In this document: piece after piece, positions 35,252 through 45,296 of the stretch
How positions within the stretch are numbered: position 1 is the first letter of the stretch
Layout of the letters: every line of letters starts with the position of its first letter
NCBI RefSeq assembly: GCF_000243415.2
Contig: NZ_KI912270.1
Span: 2,356,001 to 2,420,000 of the forward strand
DNA length: 64,000 nucleotides
Source: Mycolicibacterium tusciae JS617
Lineage (GTDB): Bacteria > Actinomycetota > Actinomycetes > Mycobacteriales > Mycobacteriaceae
Direction: 5' to 3'
Translations under genes and position numbers: made by a program
The notes under the pieces: generated by a model
What the model was told of the DNA's origin: nothing
Database searches by the model: none
Seen by the model: only the letters and a program-made list of their open reading frames with translations

Positions 35252-36688
35252 GTGCAGCAGCTGAGCTGGACAGACGACATGTTGCTGCGCGCCGAGCGGC
35301 CCGAGACTCCGATGCAGATTCAAATGCTGCTGATCTACGACCCGGCAACCGCGCCCGGTGGCCGTGTCACCTACAAAGGCATCCTCGAAGAGATCGAGAG
35401 CCGGTTGCATCTCGCGCCGACCTTCCGACGGCGGCTGACCGAGCTTCCGGGCGGCCTGCACATGCCGTACTGGGTGGACGATCCCGACTTCGATCTCGAG
35501 TACCACGTCCGTCACATCGCGCTACCGCAACCGGGAGACTGGCGGCAGTTGTGCATCCAGATCGCGCGCATCCATGCCCGGCAGATCGACTTGCGTCACC
35601 CACCGTGGGAGATGACCGTCATCGAAGGGCTGAACTCGGTGCCCGGCGTCCCGACGGGATCGTTCGCGGTGGGCCTGAAGTTGCATCACTGCGCGGCCGA
35701 CGGGATGGAAAGCGTCGAACTGATGGCCGCCCTGCACGATCTCGCACCCGAGGGTCCGCGTCCCGATCCGCCCGAAACCCCCTGGAAACCAGGCGAACTG
35801 CCGTCGACGGCGACGCTGGTGTCGAAGACCGCGGTCAATATTGCGCAGTATCCGTTGCGCGCGACCAGCGTCGTGGTTCCCAGCGCTCTTAAGGCAGTAC
35901 GCGAGTTGGCCGGCCTGCCTGCCAAACTTGCCGGCGGTGTCGCCTCGGCGCTGGGGCCGGGGTCCGGTTCACTGTTCGCCCCGACCACCCGATTCAACGA
36001 TTCCGCCTCACCCCACCGGGTTTTCGAGGCGCGTTTCCATGACCTCGCCGATTTTCAGCGCATCAAGGCCAGTGTGCCCGGGGCGACGATCAATGACGTC
36101 GCGGTCGCTTACGTCGGCGGGACGCTACGGCACTACCTCGAAGGCCACGACGAGTTACCCGACGACACCCTCGTTGCCGCCTGCCCGGCGTCGATTCGGG
36201 ATTCCAGCGAGAAGGGGGCCGGGGGAAACCGGTTGTTCGGCAGACTGCAGTCGCTGCAGACAGATTCGCCGGACCCGCACGAGCGGCTGGCATCGATCGT
36301 CGCGGAATCGTCGGCCTTCCGCGAGAACTCCGATACGTCGAACACCAGCCGACTGATGGAGCTCGTCGGCCTGGTCCCCACCACGTTGTTGGGCCTGACG
36401 GTCAAGGCGGCGTCCGCGATGCCGTTCAGTGGTCCGACGATCGCCAACACCACCGTGAGCAACGTGCCGGGCCCCGACGTGCCGATCTATTTCGCGGGCG
36501 CTCACCTTGTCCAGGTGACGGGCATGGGGCCGCTGATCGCGGGAATGAACCTGTTTCACGTCATCGCGAGCTACAACGGAACCGTCTCGATGGGCGTCAC
36601 CGCGGACCGCGACGCACTACCGGACCCCGCGCACTACGCCGAGTGCATGCAGGCCGCGTTCGACGAGCTCTTCGCCACGACCAAATAG
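35252..36688 (+). CDS. WS/DGAT-family wax ester synthase/diacylglycerol acyltransferase
   Basis: 478 residues. The catalytic motif HHxxxDG is HHCAADG and the family C-terminal motif is SNVPGPDVPIYFAG. It esterifies fatty alcohols or diacylglycerols with acyl-CoA to make storage lipid (the Tgs/WS family). GTG 35252 has GGGAGGGG upstream. Mycobacteria carry many paralogues, so I give no gene symbol. A 90-bp gap separates it from hisN. Confidence 0.95.
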   Translation: MQQLSWTDDMLLRAERPETPMQIQMLLIYDPATAPGGRVTYKGILEEIESRLHLAPTFRRRLTELPGGLHMPYWVDDPDFDLEYHVRHIALPQPGDWRQLCIQIARIHARQIDLRHPPWEMTVIEGLNSVPGVPTGSFAVGLKLHHCAADGMESVELMAALHDLAPEGPRPDPPETPWKPGELPSTATLVSKTAVNIAQYPLRATSVVVPSALKAVRELAGLPAKLAGGVASALGPGSGSLFAPTTRFNDSASPHRVFEARFHDLADFQRIKASVPGATINDVAVAYVGGTLRHYLEGHDELPDDTLVAACPASIRDSSEKGAGGNRLFGRLQSLQTDSPDPHERLASIVAESSAFRENSDTSNTSRLMELVGLVPTTLLGLTVKAASAMPFSGPTIANTTVSNVPGPDVPIYFAGAHLVQVTGMGPLIAGMNLFHVIASYNGTVSMGVTADRDALPDPAHYAECMQAAFDELFATTK

Positions 36689-36753
36689 CGCCACCCCGAT
36701 CATGCTCGCGGGCCGACGGTGACCGTGTGACTTGCACGACAAAACGGGCGACC

Positions 36754-36798
36754 TTACTCACGAGTCAGTTCCGATACCTTACTCTGGAGTCAGTTCCG
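36754..36798. promoter_or_regulatory. Tandem operator-like repeats upstream of fadE24
   Basis: TTACTC(ac/tg)GAGTCAGTTCCG occurs at 36754-36773 and 36779-36798, 25 bp apart. Each contains an ACTC-N2-GAGT inverted repeat. They lie 39-83 bases before the fadE24 start and suggest cooperative repressor binding. Confidence 0.7.
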
Positions 36799-36836
36799 CG
36801 ATTGCGAACGTCACTCTTCACAGCGAGGCAGTTGAA

Positions 36837-38234
36837 ATGACCAATACCCTGCCGTCGAAAAACGGATCCACCCCGCAGCCCAAGCGGACAGGCAAGGAAA
36901 GCGCCGTCGGCAAGCGCAGGCACAAGCGCACCGCGACCGACGTGGGCCTGGCCCTCGTCACGCCGCTGGTCGGCCAAGAGTTCCTCGATCGCTACAACCT
37001 GCGCGATCCGCTCAATCGCGGTCTCAAATACGGCGTCAAGCAGGTGTTCTCTGTCGCGGGCGCGGCCAACCGTCAGTTCAAGCGCGTGTCCAGTGCCCAA
37101 GGTGGGCCGACACGGCTCAAGAAGAGCGGCGCCGACTACTTCGATCTCACTCCCGACGACGAACAGAAGATGATCGTCGACACGGTCAGCGAGTTCGCCG
37201 AGGAAGTGATGCGACCGGCGGCTCACGACTCCGACCGCTCCGCGACCTATCCCCCAGATCTGGTCGCCAAGGCCGCCGAACTCGGCGTGACAGCCATCAA
37301 CGTCCCCGAGGACTTCGAAGGAATCGCCGCCCAGCGCGCCGCGGTCACCAATGTGCTGGTGGCCGAGGCACTGGCCTACGGGGACATGGGACTTGCGCTG
37401 CCCATCCTGGCGCCCGCCGGTGTTGCGTCAGCGCTCACCCATTGGGGCAGCGCGGATCAGCAGGCGACCTATCTGAAGGAGTTCGCCGGCGAGCACGTGC
37501 CGCAGGCGTGCGTCGCGATCTCTGAGCCGCACCCGCTATTCGATCCGACCGCGCTGAAGACGACGGCGGCGCGCACCCCCAGCGGCTACCGACTCGACGG
37601 CGTCAAGTCGTTGGTGCCCGCTGCTGCAGACGCCGAATTGTTGATCGTGGCCGCACAACTCAACGGCAAGCCAGCCCTGTTCATCGTCGAATCATCGTCG
37701 AAGGGCGTCACCGTCACTCCGGATCCGAGCATGGGTATCCGGGCCGCGGCGCTCGGACAGATCGAGCTCGACCATGTCACCGTGCCGCTGTCAGCGCGGC
37801 TGGGTGAGGACGGTGCCGGCGAAGCCGACTATTCGGAGGCCATCGCGCTGGCGCGCCTTGGCTGGTCGGCACTTGCGGTCGGCACGGCGCACGCGGTGCT
37901 CGACTACGTGGTGCCATATGTCAAGGAGCGCCACGCATTCGGTGAGCCGATCGCGCACCGGCAGGCAGTCGCATTCATGTGCGCCAACATGGCGATCGAG
38001 TTCGACGGTCTGCGGTTGATCACCTGGCGCGGAGCGTCGCGTGCCGATCAGGGTCTGCCGTTCGCCCGGGAAGCGGCGCTGGCCAAGCGGCTCGGCACCG
38101 ACAAGGGCATGCAGATCGGACTGGACGGTGTGCAGCTGCTCGGCGGCCACGGCTACACCAAGGAGCACCCGGTTGAACGCTGGTACCGCGATCTACGCGC
38201 GATCGGTGTCGCCGAGGGCATTGTTGTCATATAG
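36837..38234 (+). CDS. fadE24: Acyl-CoA dehydrogenase FadE24
   Basis: 465 residues from ATG 36837. The N-terminal extension is basic (QPKRTGKESAVGKRRHKRTA). The ACAD fold follows, with Glu-type FAD and substrate segments (AISEPHPLFDPTALKTT) and the C-terminal LGGHGYTKEHPVERWYRDLR. It is followed by fadE23 and preceded, through an acyltransferase, by hisN; the hisN...fadE24-fadE23 order is that of Rv3137/Rv3139/Rv3140. The pair is known to respond to isoniazid in M. tuberculosis. The substrate is unknown. Confidence 0.88.
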   Translation: MTNTLPSKNGSTPQPKRTGKESAVGKRRHKRTATDVGLALVTPLVGQEFLDRYNLRDPLNRGLKYGVKQVFSVAGAANRQFKRVSSAQGGPTRLKKSGADYFDLTPDDEQKMIVDTVSEFAEEVMRPAAHDSDRSATYPPDLVAKAAELGVTAINVPEDFEGIAAQRAAVTNVLVAEALAYGDMGLALPILAPAGVASALTHWGSADQQATYLKEFAGEHVPQACVAISEPHPLFDPTALKTTAARTPSGYRLDGVKSLVPAAADAELLIVAAQLNGKPALFIVESSSKGVTVTPDPSMGIRAAALGQIELDHVTVPLSARLGEDGAGEADYSEAIALARLGWSALAVGTAHAVLDYVVPYVKERHAFGEPIAHRQAVAFMCANMAIEFDGLRLITWRGASRADQGLPFAREAALAKRLGTDKGMQIGLDGVQLLGGHGYTKEHPVERWYRDLRAIGVAEGIVVI

Positions 38235-38279
38235 CGCAGTCATCTGACCCTGTAGTCATCCCTCATAACCGAAAGTCAA

Positions 38280-39494
38280 ATGATGGCAATCAATTTGGAA
38301 CTGCCGAAGAAGCTCGAAGCAGTGATCGACATGGCGCACAACGGCGCCGCCGAGATGCTGCGACCGATCTCGCGCAAGTGGGACCTGCGGGAGCACGAGT
38401 ATCCGATCGAGCTCGACACTCTGGCAACCCTCTTCGAGGGCATTTCGCAGGCCAACGCCATCGCCTTCGCCGGCGCCGAAGCGTTTGCGGCCGGCGAGGC
38501 CAAGGACACCAACCACAACGGCGCCAACATGTCGGCCGTGCTCAATGTGATGGAAATCAGTTGGGGCGATGTGGCTTTGATGCTGTCGGTACCGCGCCAG
38601 GGCCTCGGCAACGCCGCGATCTCCAGCGTCGCCACTCGCGAACAGCTCGACGGGCTCGGCAAGGACGTGTGGGCCGCGATGGCCATCACCGAACCCGGGT
38701 TCGGCTCCGACTCTGCGGCCGTGACGACGACGGCCAAGGAGGATGGTGACGAGTACGTCATCAACGGCGAGAAGATCTTCGTCACCGCAGGATCGCGGGC
38801 CACCCATATCGTCGTCTGGGCGACGCTGGACAAGTCGTTGGGCCGCGCGGCGATCAAGTCGTTCATCGTGCCGCGCGAACACCCCGGCGTCACCGTCGAG
38901 CGCCTTGAAGACAAGCTCGGCATCAAGGCTTCCGACACCGCGGTGATTCGCTTCGATAACGCGCGCATCCCCAAAGCCAACCTGTTGGGCAGCCCCGAGA
39001 TCCACGTGGACAAGGGCTTTGCCGGAGTGATGGAGACCTTCGACAACACCCGCCCCGTGGTGGCGGCGATGGCCGTCGGCATCGCCCGCGCCGCGCTCGA
39101 GGAGTTGCGCAAGACGCTCACCGAGGCCGGGGTGGAGATCTCCTACGACAAGCCTTCGCATGCACAGAGCGCGCCCGCCGCGGAGTTTCTGCGGATGGAA
39201 TCCGATTGGGAGTCGGCGTATCTACTGATGGTGCGCTCCGCGTGGCAGGCCGACAACAACATCCCGAACTCCAAGGAAGCCTCGATGGGCAAGGCCAAGG
39301 CCGGCCGCGTCGCCAGCGATATCACGCTCAAGGCTGTCGAATTGGCAGGCACCGTCGGCTATTCCGAGCAGACGCTGCTGGAGAAATGGGCGCGCGACAG
39401 CAAGATTCTCGACATCTTCGAGGGCACACAGCAGATTCAGCAGCTGGTGGTGGCTCGACGACTGCTGGGTCTTTCGTCGTCCGAACTGAAGTAG
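38280..39494 (+). CDS. fadE23: Acyl-CoA dehydrogenase FadE23
   Basis: 404 residues. ACAD motifs: MAITEPGFGSDSAAVTTTA, EYVINGEKIFVTAGSRATHI and the C-terminal KILDIFEGTQQIQQLVVARR. ATG 38280, or the next codon 38283. A 45-bp gap after fadE24 makes co-transcription likely. The two resemble heteromeric mycobacterial FadE pairs. A hairpin terminator follows, shared with the convergent YhdH-like gene. Confidence 0.9.
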   Translation: MMAINLELPKKLEAVIDMAHNGAAEMLRPISRKWDLREHEYPIELDTLATLFEGISQANAIAFAGAEAFAAGEAKDTNHNGANMSAVLNVMEISWGDVALMLSVPRQGLGNAAISSVATREQLDGLGKDVWAAMAITEPGFGSDSAAVTTTAKEDGDEYVINGEKIFVTAGSRATHIVVWATLDKSLGRAAIKSFIVPREHPGVTVERLEDKLGIKASDTAVIRFDNARIPKANLLGSPEIHVDKGFAGVMETFDNTRPVVAAMAVGIARAALEELRKTLTEAGVEISYDKPSHAQSAPAAEFLRMESDWESAYLLMVRSAWQADNNIPNSKEASMGKAKAGRVASDITLKAVELAGTVGYSEQTLLEKWARDSKILDIFEGTQQIQQLVVARRLLGLSSSELK

Positions 39495-39517
39495 TCCCCT
39501 ACTCCCCAGCTTGCGCG

Positions 39518-39539
39518 TGGGCCCAGCGGTGTGGGCCCA
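39518..39539. terminator. Bidirectional terminator-like hairpin after fadE23
   Basis: TGGGCCCA (39518-39525) and TGGGCCCA (39532-39539) pair with a 6-base loop in the 58-bp gap between two convergent genes. The following T-tract is weak. Confidence 0.6.
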
Positions 39540-39552
39540 TTCGTCGGCGAGG

Positions 39553-40560
39553 TCAGAAGCCGTCGTGCACGACGACGCGGGTTCGGCCGGTGACGCCGCC
39601 GCCGATGATGGTGCGCAGCGTGTGCGGGGCGTCGAGCACCGAGACGTCCTTGGTGATCTCGCCGAGGTGGCGTGGCTTGAGCTCGCCTGCGAGCTGACGC
39701 CACACGTCACGGCGCGCGTCGATCGGTAGCAGCACCGAGTCGATCCCCGCCAGGGTGACACCCCGCAGGATGAACGGCATGACCGTCGTCGGCAGGTCAG
39801 CCGACCGAGCGAGGCCTGAAATCGCCGCGGTGCCACCGTAATTCAATGTGCTCAACGCGTAGGCGAGCGTGTCGCCGCCGACGCTGTCGACAACGCCTGC
39901 CCACTGCGACTTGCCCAGCGCCCGAACCTTCTCCCCCTCGACGGGCAGCCGGCCGATCACCTGATTGGCGCCGAGTGCCATCAGCCAGTCATGGGCGTCG
40001 GACTTGCCCGTCGAGGCGACCACCTCGTAGCCGAGGCCGGCCAGCAGATCGACGCTCACGCTGCCCACCCCGCCCGTCGCGCCGGTGACCAGAATCGGGC
40101 CATCGGCCGGCTTCACTCCCGCCGCGCGAATCGCGTTGACGCTCATGGCTGCCGTGAATCCCGCCGTGCCGATGGCGGCGGCCTGCGCCGTCGTCAAGTC
40201 GTCGAGCTTCACCAGATACTCGGCCGGGTAGCGCGCGGTGTCGGCATAGCCACCGTGGCGGCCGGTGCCGATGTCGTACCCGTGGGCGACGACGCGGTCG
40301 CCGACGGCGAACTCTGAGGACGAGCTGGTGGTCACGGTTCCCGCGACGTCGATGCCGGGAATCAGCGGGTACCCGCGCGCCACGCCGCCCTTGGGCGTGA
40401 TGGCGAGGGCGTCCTTGTAGTTGATCCCCGAGTACTCGACGGCGATCTGTACGTCGCCGTCCGGCAGGAAGGACGCGTCGACGACCTCGTGCTGCAGCGT
40501 GATGGAGCCTTCGGCGTCCTGGTGTGCGACCAACGCATTGACTTCAGACATGGAACTCAT
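39553..40560 (-). CDS. YhdH/acryloyl-CoA reductase-like quinone oxidoreductase
   Basis: 335 residues of the zinc-free medium-chain dehydrogenase family. The N-terminal GroES-like fold is seen at YSGINYKDALAITPKGGVAR and YPLIPGIDVAGTV. The NADPH-binding Rossmann motif is ILVTGATGGVGSVSVDLLAG. Such enzymes reduce acryloyl-CoA or alkenals. The start could be ATG 40560 or 40551. M. tuberculosis has a different MDR gene (fadB4) next to fadE23, but I do not claim orthology. Confidence 0.88.
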   Translation of the reverse strand: MSSMSEVNALVAHQDAEGSITLQHEVVDASFLPDGDVQIAVEYSGINYKDALAITPKGGVARGYPLIPGIDVAGTVTTSSSSEFAVGDRVVAHGYDIGTGRHGGYADTARYPAEYLVKLDDLTTAQAAAIGTAGFTAAMSVNAIRAAGVKPADGPILVTGATGGVGSVSVDLLAGLGYEVVASTGKSDAHDWLMALGANQVIGRLPVEGEKVRALGKSQWAGVVDSVGGDTLAYALSTLNYGGTAAISGLARSADLPTTVMPFILRGVTLAGIDSVLLPIDARRDVWRQLAGELKPRHLGEITKDVSVLDAPHTLRTIIGGGVTGRTRVVVHDGF

Positions 40561-40576
40561 TCCATCAGACGCAAAA

Positions 40577-40612
40577 GTCCCCGATCACCCGGGCAAGCCG
40601 AGTGTCGGGGAC
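40577..40612 (-). terminator. Intrinsic terminator of the antigen 85 gene
   Basis: GTCCCCGA (40577-40584) pairs with TCGGGGAC (40605-40612), extended by an inner CAC/GTG pairing. On the minus strand a TTTT run follows. It separates antigen 85 from the YhdH-like gene. Confidence 0.75.
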
Positions 40613-40625
40613 CTTGCGATAGTCG

Positions 40626-41705
<1,080 letters not shown>

Positions 41706-41883
41706 CTACTGAGCCCGGTGGCCGGTTGAGCGGACCGAGAAAATTTCAGTTGTCGCGTGTGCAGTAAAACATGTGACCAGCATGGGAGAAAGTCCGATCG
41801 ACGTCGTCGGCGCGTTTCCTGTGAACATCGCGCCTGGCGTTCGCGTCTGTGTGACCGCCCCTTCGCACCGTAGGCTGCTGGGC

Positions 41884-42441
41884 ATGGCAAAGGCCCGCGC
41901 CACCCGCCTGGCCGTGGATGACTGGATCCAGGCGGGCTATGAGGTCCTTGCCGAAGAAGGCATCAAATCGCTCAAGGTGGACCGGCTGTGCAGCCGTCTC
42001 GGGGTGACCAAAGGCAGCTTTTACTGGCATTTCGCCGATATCGCCAGCTATCGCATTGCGCTCGTCGACGCGTGGGGCGCCTCGCGGGACGAGGAACGGA
42101 GCCACTTCGGCACGTACACGGACGTCCCGCCGAGGGAGCGGCTCTCGCAAATGATGACGACCCTCGTGGACGCTCGTCACTGGACGCTCGAGCGCGCCAT
42201 GCGTGAGTGGGCACGCACCGACGAGGCCGTCGCCGCGAGTGTGCGCGCCGCGGACCGCCGTGTACTGCTCGCCGTCCGGCAGGCATTTCTGGACTATGGG
42301 TTCGATGCCGAGGAGGCCGATCTGCGCGCGACCGCGACGTTTGCGGTCGGAATCGGGTTCCTGCATCTGTCCGGGCCGCAGCCCAGCGCCCGGGATGCGG
42401 CGCGGCGGGAACGGTTCCTGGACATCATGCTGACGCACTGA
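41884..42441 (+). CDS. TetR-family transcriptional regulator
   Basis: 185 residues from ATG 41884. HTH (about 10-55): WIQAGYEVLAEEGIKSLKVD, then LCSRLGVTKGSFYWHFADI. The C-terminal domain is of unknown ligand. An in-frame start at 41773 would add 37 residues with no family similarity and is not used. It precedes the flavin monooxygenase gene and may regulate it through the palindrome at 42528-42539. Confidence 0.9.
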   Translation: MAKARATRLAVDDWIQAGYEVLAEEGIKSLKVDRLCSRLGVTKGSFYWHFADIASYRIALVDAWGASRDEERSHFGTYTDVPPRERLSQMMTTLVDARHWTLERAMREWARTDEAVAASVRAADRRVLLAVRQAFLDYGFDAEEADLRATATFAVGIGFLHLSGPQPSARDAARRERFLDIMLTH

Positions 42442-42527
42442 TTTCCGTCGATACTGCGTACAGATCGTGAATCGAGCCAAATCGCGATCTGTGCGCAGTC
42501 TCGGCTGGTCAGGCAGCCCGGTTTCCG

Positions 42528-42539
42528 TACTAAATAGTA
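42528..42539. promoter_or_regulatory. Small palindrome upstream of the flavin monooxygenase gene
   Basis: TACTA-AA-TAGTA lies 16 bases before the ATG at 42556, in an AT-rich stretch within GC-rich DNA. It could be a TetR-type operator overlapping a -10. Confidence 0.45.
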
Positions 42540-42555
42540 TGGTAGCGTCGCCGCT

Positions 42556-43728
42556 ATGACCGCGGTCTCGGCCAGCCCGGCCATCACTCCGGAGTTTGTG
42601 GCCCGGCTCGCCGACCGTGCGCAGGAAGCCGAGCAGATCCGCCGACTGCCTGCCGAAACCGTCGCCGACCTCACCGCGTCAGGCTTCACCGACCTGCTGA
42701 AGCCTGCCCGTTTCGGCGGTCAACAAGCCGAATTTTCCGCAATCCTCGACCCGGTCCGGCGGATGGCGCACGGCTGCGCGTCAAGCGCGTGGACCATCGG
42801 CTTCTACGCGCTGCACAACTGGATGCTTGCCCTGTTCGACGAGCGTGCCCAGGAGGAGGCGTTTGCAACGCGTCCGTTCCTCGCGCCCGCGCCCCTAGCC
42901 CCGACGGGTCGAGGGGTCCCGTCGGGCGACGGCATTCGGCTGACTGGCCGGTGGTCGTGGGCGACGGGCGTGATGGACGGCAACTGGATCATGGTGGGCG
43001 CGCTGTGCGGCCCCGAGGAAGATCCGGCTGCCATTTATCCGGCATTGGCACTGCTGCCCATTGAGGACGCCCACATCGAGGACGTCTGGCACACCGACGG
43101 CATGCGGGCAACCGGATCCAATGACGTCGTCATCACCGATGCATTCGTCCCGCAGCACCGCCTTGTCCGGGTTGCCGACATCTATTCCGGCACCGCGCCG
43201 GGTGCCGGCCTGCACGACGCCGACACCTACCGATGGCCGATGGTCCCCGCACTGTCGCTTCTGGCGGCGATGCCTGCGCTGGGCAGCGCCGAGCGCGTCG
43301 CCGAGATCTTCGCCGACCGGCTCGGCGAACGCATCCTCGCGTACGAGGGCGTTGCACAGAAGGACAAACCGCTCGCACAGGCTCGGCTCGGCGAGGCACG
43401 AGTCCGACTGCGTGCCCTGCGCGGGCTGCTCGCGAACACCGTCGCCGACATTGAAACCGTCGTCGCCTCAGGCGAACCCGTGCCCCGGCCGGTGCGCGCC
43501 GAGGCGCGCCTGGCGGCCGCGCACATCGTGCACGAATCGCGGATCGTGATCGCCAACCTGCTCGAAGCAGCGGGCGCCAGCGTGCACTTTGCCGATAACC
43601 CGCTGCAACGCATCAAACGTGACGTCGATGTCCTTGCCGGTCACGTGGTGTTCGACTACGACACCAGTCGCGAACTCGCCGGAGCGCTCACACTGGGTAT
43701 GAAGGTCTCACGCACCGCAATGGTCTAG
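42556..43728 (+). CDS. Acyl-CoA dehydrogenase-like flavin monooxygenase (group D)
   Basis: 390 residues. ACAD-fold hydroxylase of the HsaA/HpaB-like group, which uses reduced flavin from a separate reductase. Visible pieces are HGCASSAWTIGFYALHNWML, WATGVMDGNWIMVG and a C-terminal DNPLQRIKRDVDVLAGHVVF with the conserved QR.RD.....H pattern. Phenolic or N-containing substrates are typical of the family. An F420-type oxidoreductase gene follows after 12 bases and may be functionally linked. Confidence 0.85.
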   Translation: MTAVSASPAITPEFVARLADRAQEAEQIRRLPAETVADLTASGFTDLLKPARFGGQQAEFSAILDPVRRMAHGCASSAWTIGFYALHNWMLALFDERAQEEAFATRPFLAPAPLAPTGRGVPSGDGIRLTGRWSWATGVMDGNWIMVGALCGPEEDPAAIYPALALLPIEDAHIEDVWHTDGMRATGSNDVVITDAFVPQHRLVRVADIYSGTAPGAGLHDADTYRWPMVPALSLLAAMPALGSAERVAEIFADRLGERILAYEGVAQKDKPLAQARLGEARVRLRALRGLLANTVADIETVVASGEPVPRPVRAEARLAAAHIVHESRIVIANLLEAAGASVHFADNPLQRIKRDVDVLAGHVVFDYDTSRELAGALTLGMKVSRTAMV

Positions 43729-43740
43729 GGAAGGGGAACT

Positions 43741-44127
43741 ATGGCCGATCTACGCGATCAGATCACGAAGGGCTTCCACAAGAACGTGGCGAACCGAATG
43801 ATGCGGTTGATGCCGTTCCAGACGCTGCTGGAGACGACCGGGCGCAAGTCCGGGGAGCCCCGCCGGACCCCACTTGGCGGACGCCGCGAGGGTGATCAGT
43901 TCTGGTTCGTCTCGGAGTTCGGCGACAAGTCGCAGTACGTGAAGAACATCCAGGCCGATCCGAAGGTCCGCGTCAGGCTGAATGGCAAGTGGCACAGCGG
44001 CACGGCCCACCTGGTACCGGAGGACGATCCGCACGCGCGGTTGCACTCGCTGCCGCAGTTCAACAGCTTCGGCGTGCGGACCTTCGGAACCAATCTGCTG
44101 AGCATTCGGGTGGATCTGAAGGGTTGA
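43741..44127 (+). CDS. Deazaflavin (F420)-dependent nitroreductase-family protein
   Basis: 128 residues, a typical DUF385/Ddn-family size. Conserved segments are LLETTGRKSGEPRRTPLGGR and FWFVSEFGDKSQYVKNIQAD, which form the F420-binding split barrel. Ddn-type enzymes reduce quinones and nitroimidazoles with F420H2. RBS AAGGGGAA precedes the ATG. It follows a flavin monooxygenase and precedes the promoter region of the eight-gene operon. Confidence 0.92.
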   Translation: MADLRDQITKGFHKNVANRMMRLMPFQTLLETTGRKSGEPRRTPLGGRREGDQFWFVSEFGDKSQYVKNIQADPKVRVRLNGKWHSGTAHLVPEDDPHARLHSLPQFNSFGVRTFGTNLLSIRVDLKG

Positions 44128-44165
44128 CCTCAGCCCAAAAGTAAAACTAATATCACTTTTAGTTT
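44124..44165 (+). promoter_or_regulatory. Promoter and overlapping operator of the eight-gene operon
   Basis: -35 TTGACC (44124-44129), 18-base spacer and -10 TAATAT (44148-44153). AAACTAA (44144-44150) is inverted as TTAGTTT (44159-44165) over the -10, a TetR-operator-like arrangement. The TetR at 48620 in the operon is the obvious candidate regulator. Confidence 0.65.
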
Positions 44166-44204
44166 AGCCTCAGCCTGGATGGCCAATTTGTCGACGGAGA
44201 CGCC

Positions 44205-45296
44205 ATGGAATCCTTTGTTCACCTGCGAAAAGGCCGCACTCCCCGGCGTCTGCATGCCGACCTGGAGGGCCTGAAGGACGACGAACTCGGGCGCGGCGGG
44301 TTCACCGGCCGCACCGCGAACATGTATCGCCGCAATGACCCGACGGCATACCGCTCCGTCGGCCCGTTGCGGCCCGTCGACGTGCTGTCCTCGGAGCTCA
44401 AACCCAGCGATGCCAGCGACGCCGCGGGCGGTCCGCTGCTGATGTTCAGCAATGCCGACTGCCTAGTCATGTTGTCGAGGCGCACCGAAGCGATGCCGTT
44501 CTTCGTCCGCTACGTCGACGGAGACCTGCTCAGCTTTGCGCACAGGGGCTCGGGCCTGCTGGAGACGGAGTTCGGGCCACTGCGCTACCGCGAGGGCGAC
44601 TGGGTCTATATCCCCAAGGCGTGCACCTTCCGCCAGGTGCCCGACGAAGAGTCCACGCTGCTGATGATCCAGGCCACCGACGAGTTTCGGGTGCCGGCGC
44701 CGGGTTACCTGGGACGCCATTTCCCATTCGACCCGTCGCAAGCCGTCATTCCCGAGGCCAGTCCCGTCGACGATGACGGCCGCGACGAGTACGAGGTCCG
44801 GCTGATCCATGAAGGGGGTCCGACAACCCTTTACTACCAACACAATCCGCTCGACGTGGAGGGTTGGCGCGGCGACAACTTCGCCTTCACCTTCAACATC
44901 GAGGATTACAATGTGGTCACCTCGAACAGCGTGCATCTGCCGCCGACTGTGCACCTTTTCATGGAGGCGACCGGCGTCTACGTGATGAACTTCCTGCCCA
45001 AGCCCGCCGAGGGAGTGCCCGGCACCGAGCGCACACCCTGGTATCACCGCAACGTCGACTTCGATGAGATCGCGTTCTTCCACGGCGGATCGCTGTACGG
45101 CATTCCGATGCCTCCCGGCCTGGTATCCCATGCGCCACAAGGGGTTCACCACGGGGCCCCGGAGAAGGCCCGCGAGCGAGCGCGGCGCAAGTTCGACGAC
45201 TACGACAAGGTCGACTGGTCGGTGATCGCGATCGACACCCGGCGCAGGCTCGTCCCATCCGAAGAGGTATTGGCGAGCGATCTGGGGCAGCACTAG
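44205..45296 (+). CDS. Homogentisate 1,2-dioxygenase-like cupin protein
   Basis: 363 residues. Bicupin fold of the HGD family, with the LLMFSNADCLVMLSRRTEAM region, YREGDWVYIPKACTFRQV, and metal-ligand-type HRNVDFDEIAFFHGG and VHHGAPE near the C-terminus. Canonical HGD cleaves homogentisate. The gene context (CoA transferase, HMG-CoA-lyase-like) and its length, below the roughly 430-445 residues of classical HmgA, suggest another aromatic or quinol substrate. First gene of a tightly coupled operon. Confidence 0.75.
   Translation: MESFVHLRKGRTPRRLHADLEGLKDDELGRGGFTGRTANMYRRNDPTAYRSVGPLRPVDVLSSELKPSDASDAAGGPLLMFSNADCLVMLSRRTEAMPFFVRYVDGDLLSFAHRGSGLLETEFGPLRYREGDWVYIPKACTFRQVPDEESTLLMIQATDEFRVPAPGYLGRHFPFDPSQAVIPEASPVDDDGRDEYEVRLIHEGGPTTLYYQHNPLDVEGWRGDNFAFTFNIEDYNVVTSNSVHLPPTVHLFMEATGVYVMNFLPKPAEGVPGTERTPWYHRNVDFDEIAFFHGGSLYGIPMPPGLVSHAPQGVHHGAPEKARERARRKFDDYDKVDWSVIAIDTRRRLVPSEEVLASDLGQH

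Noticed and set aside
36732..36836. N-terminal extension of FadE24
   Set aside because: Would be coded by the tandem operator repeats; ATG 36837 fits the homologue start.
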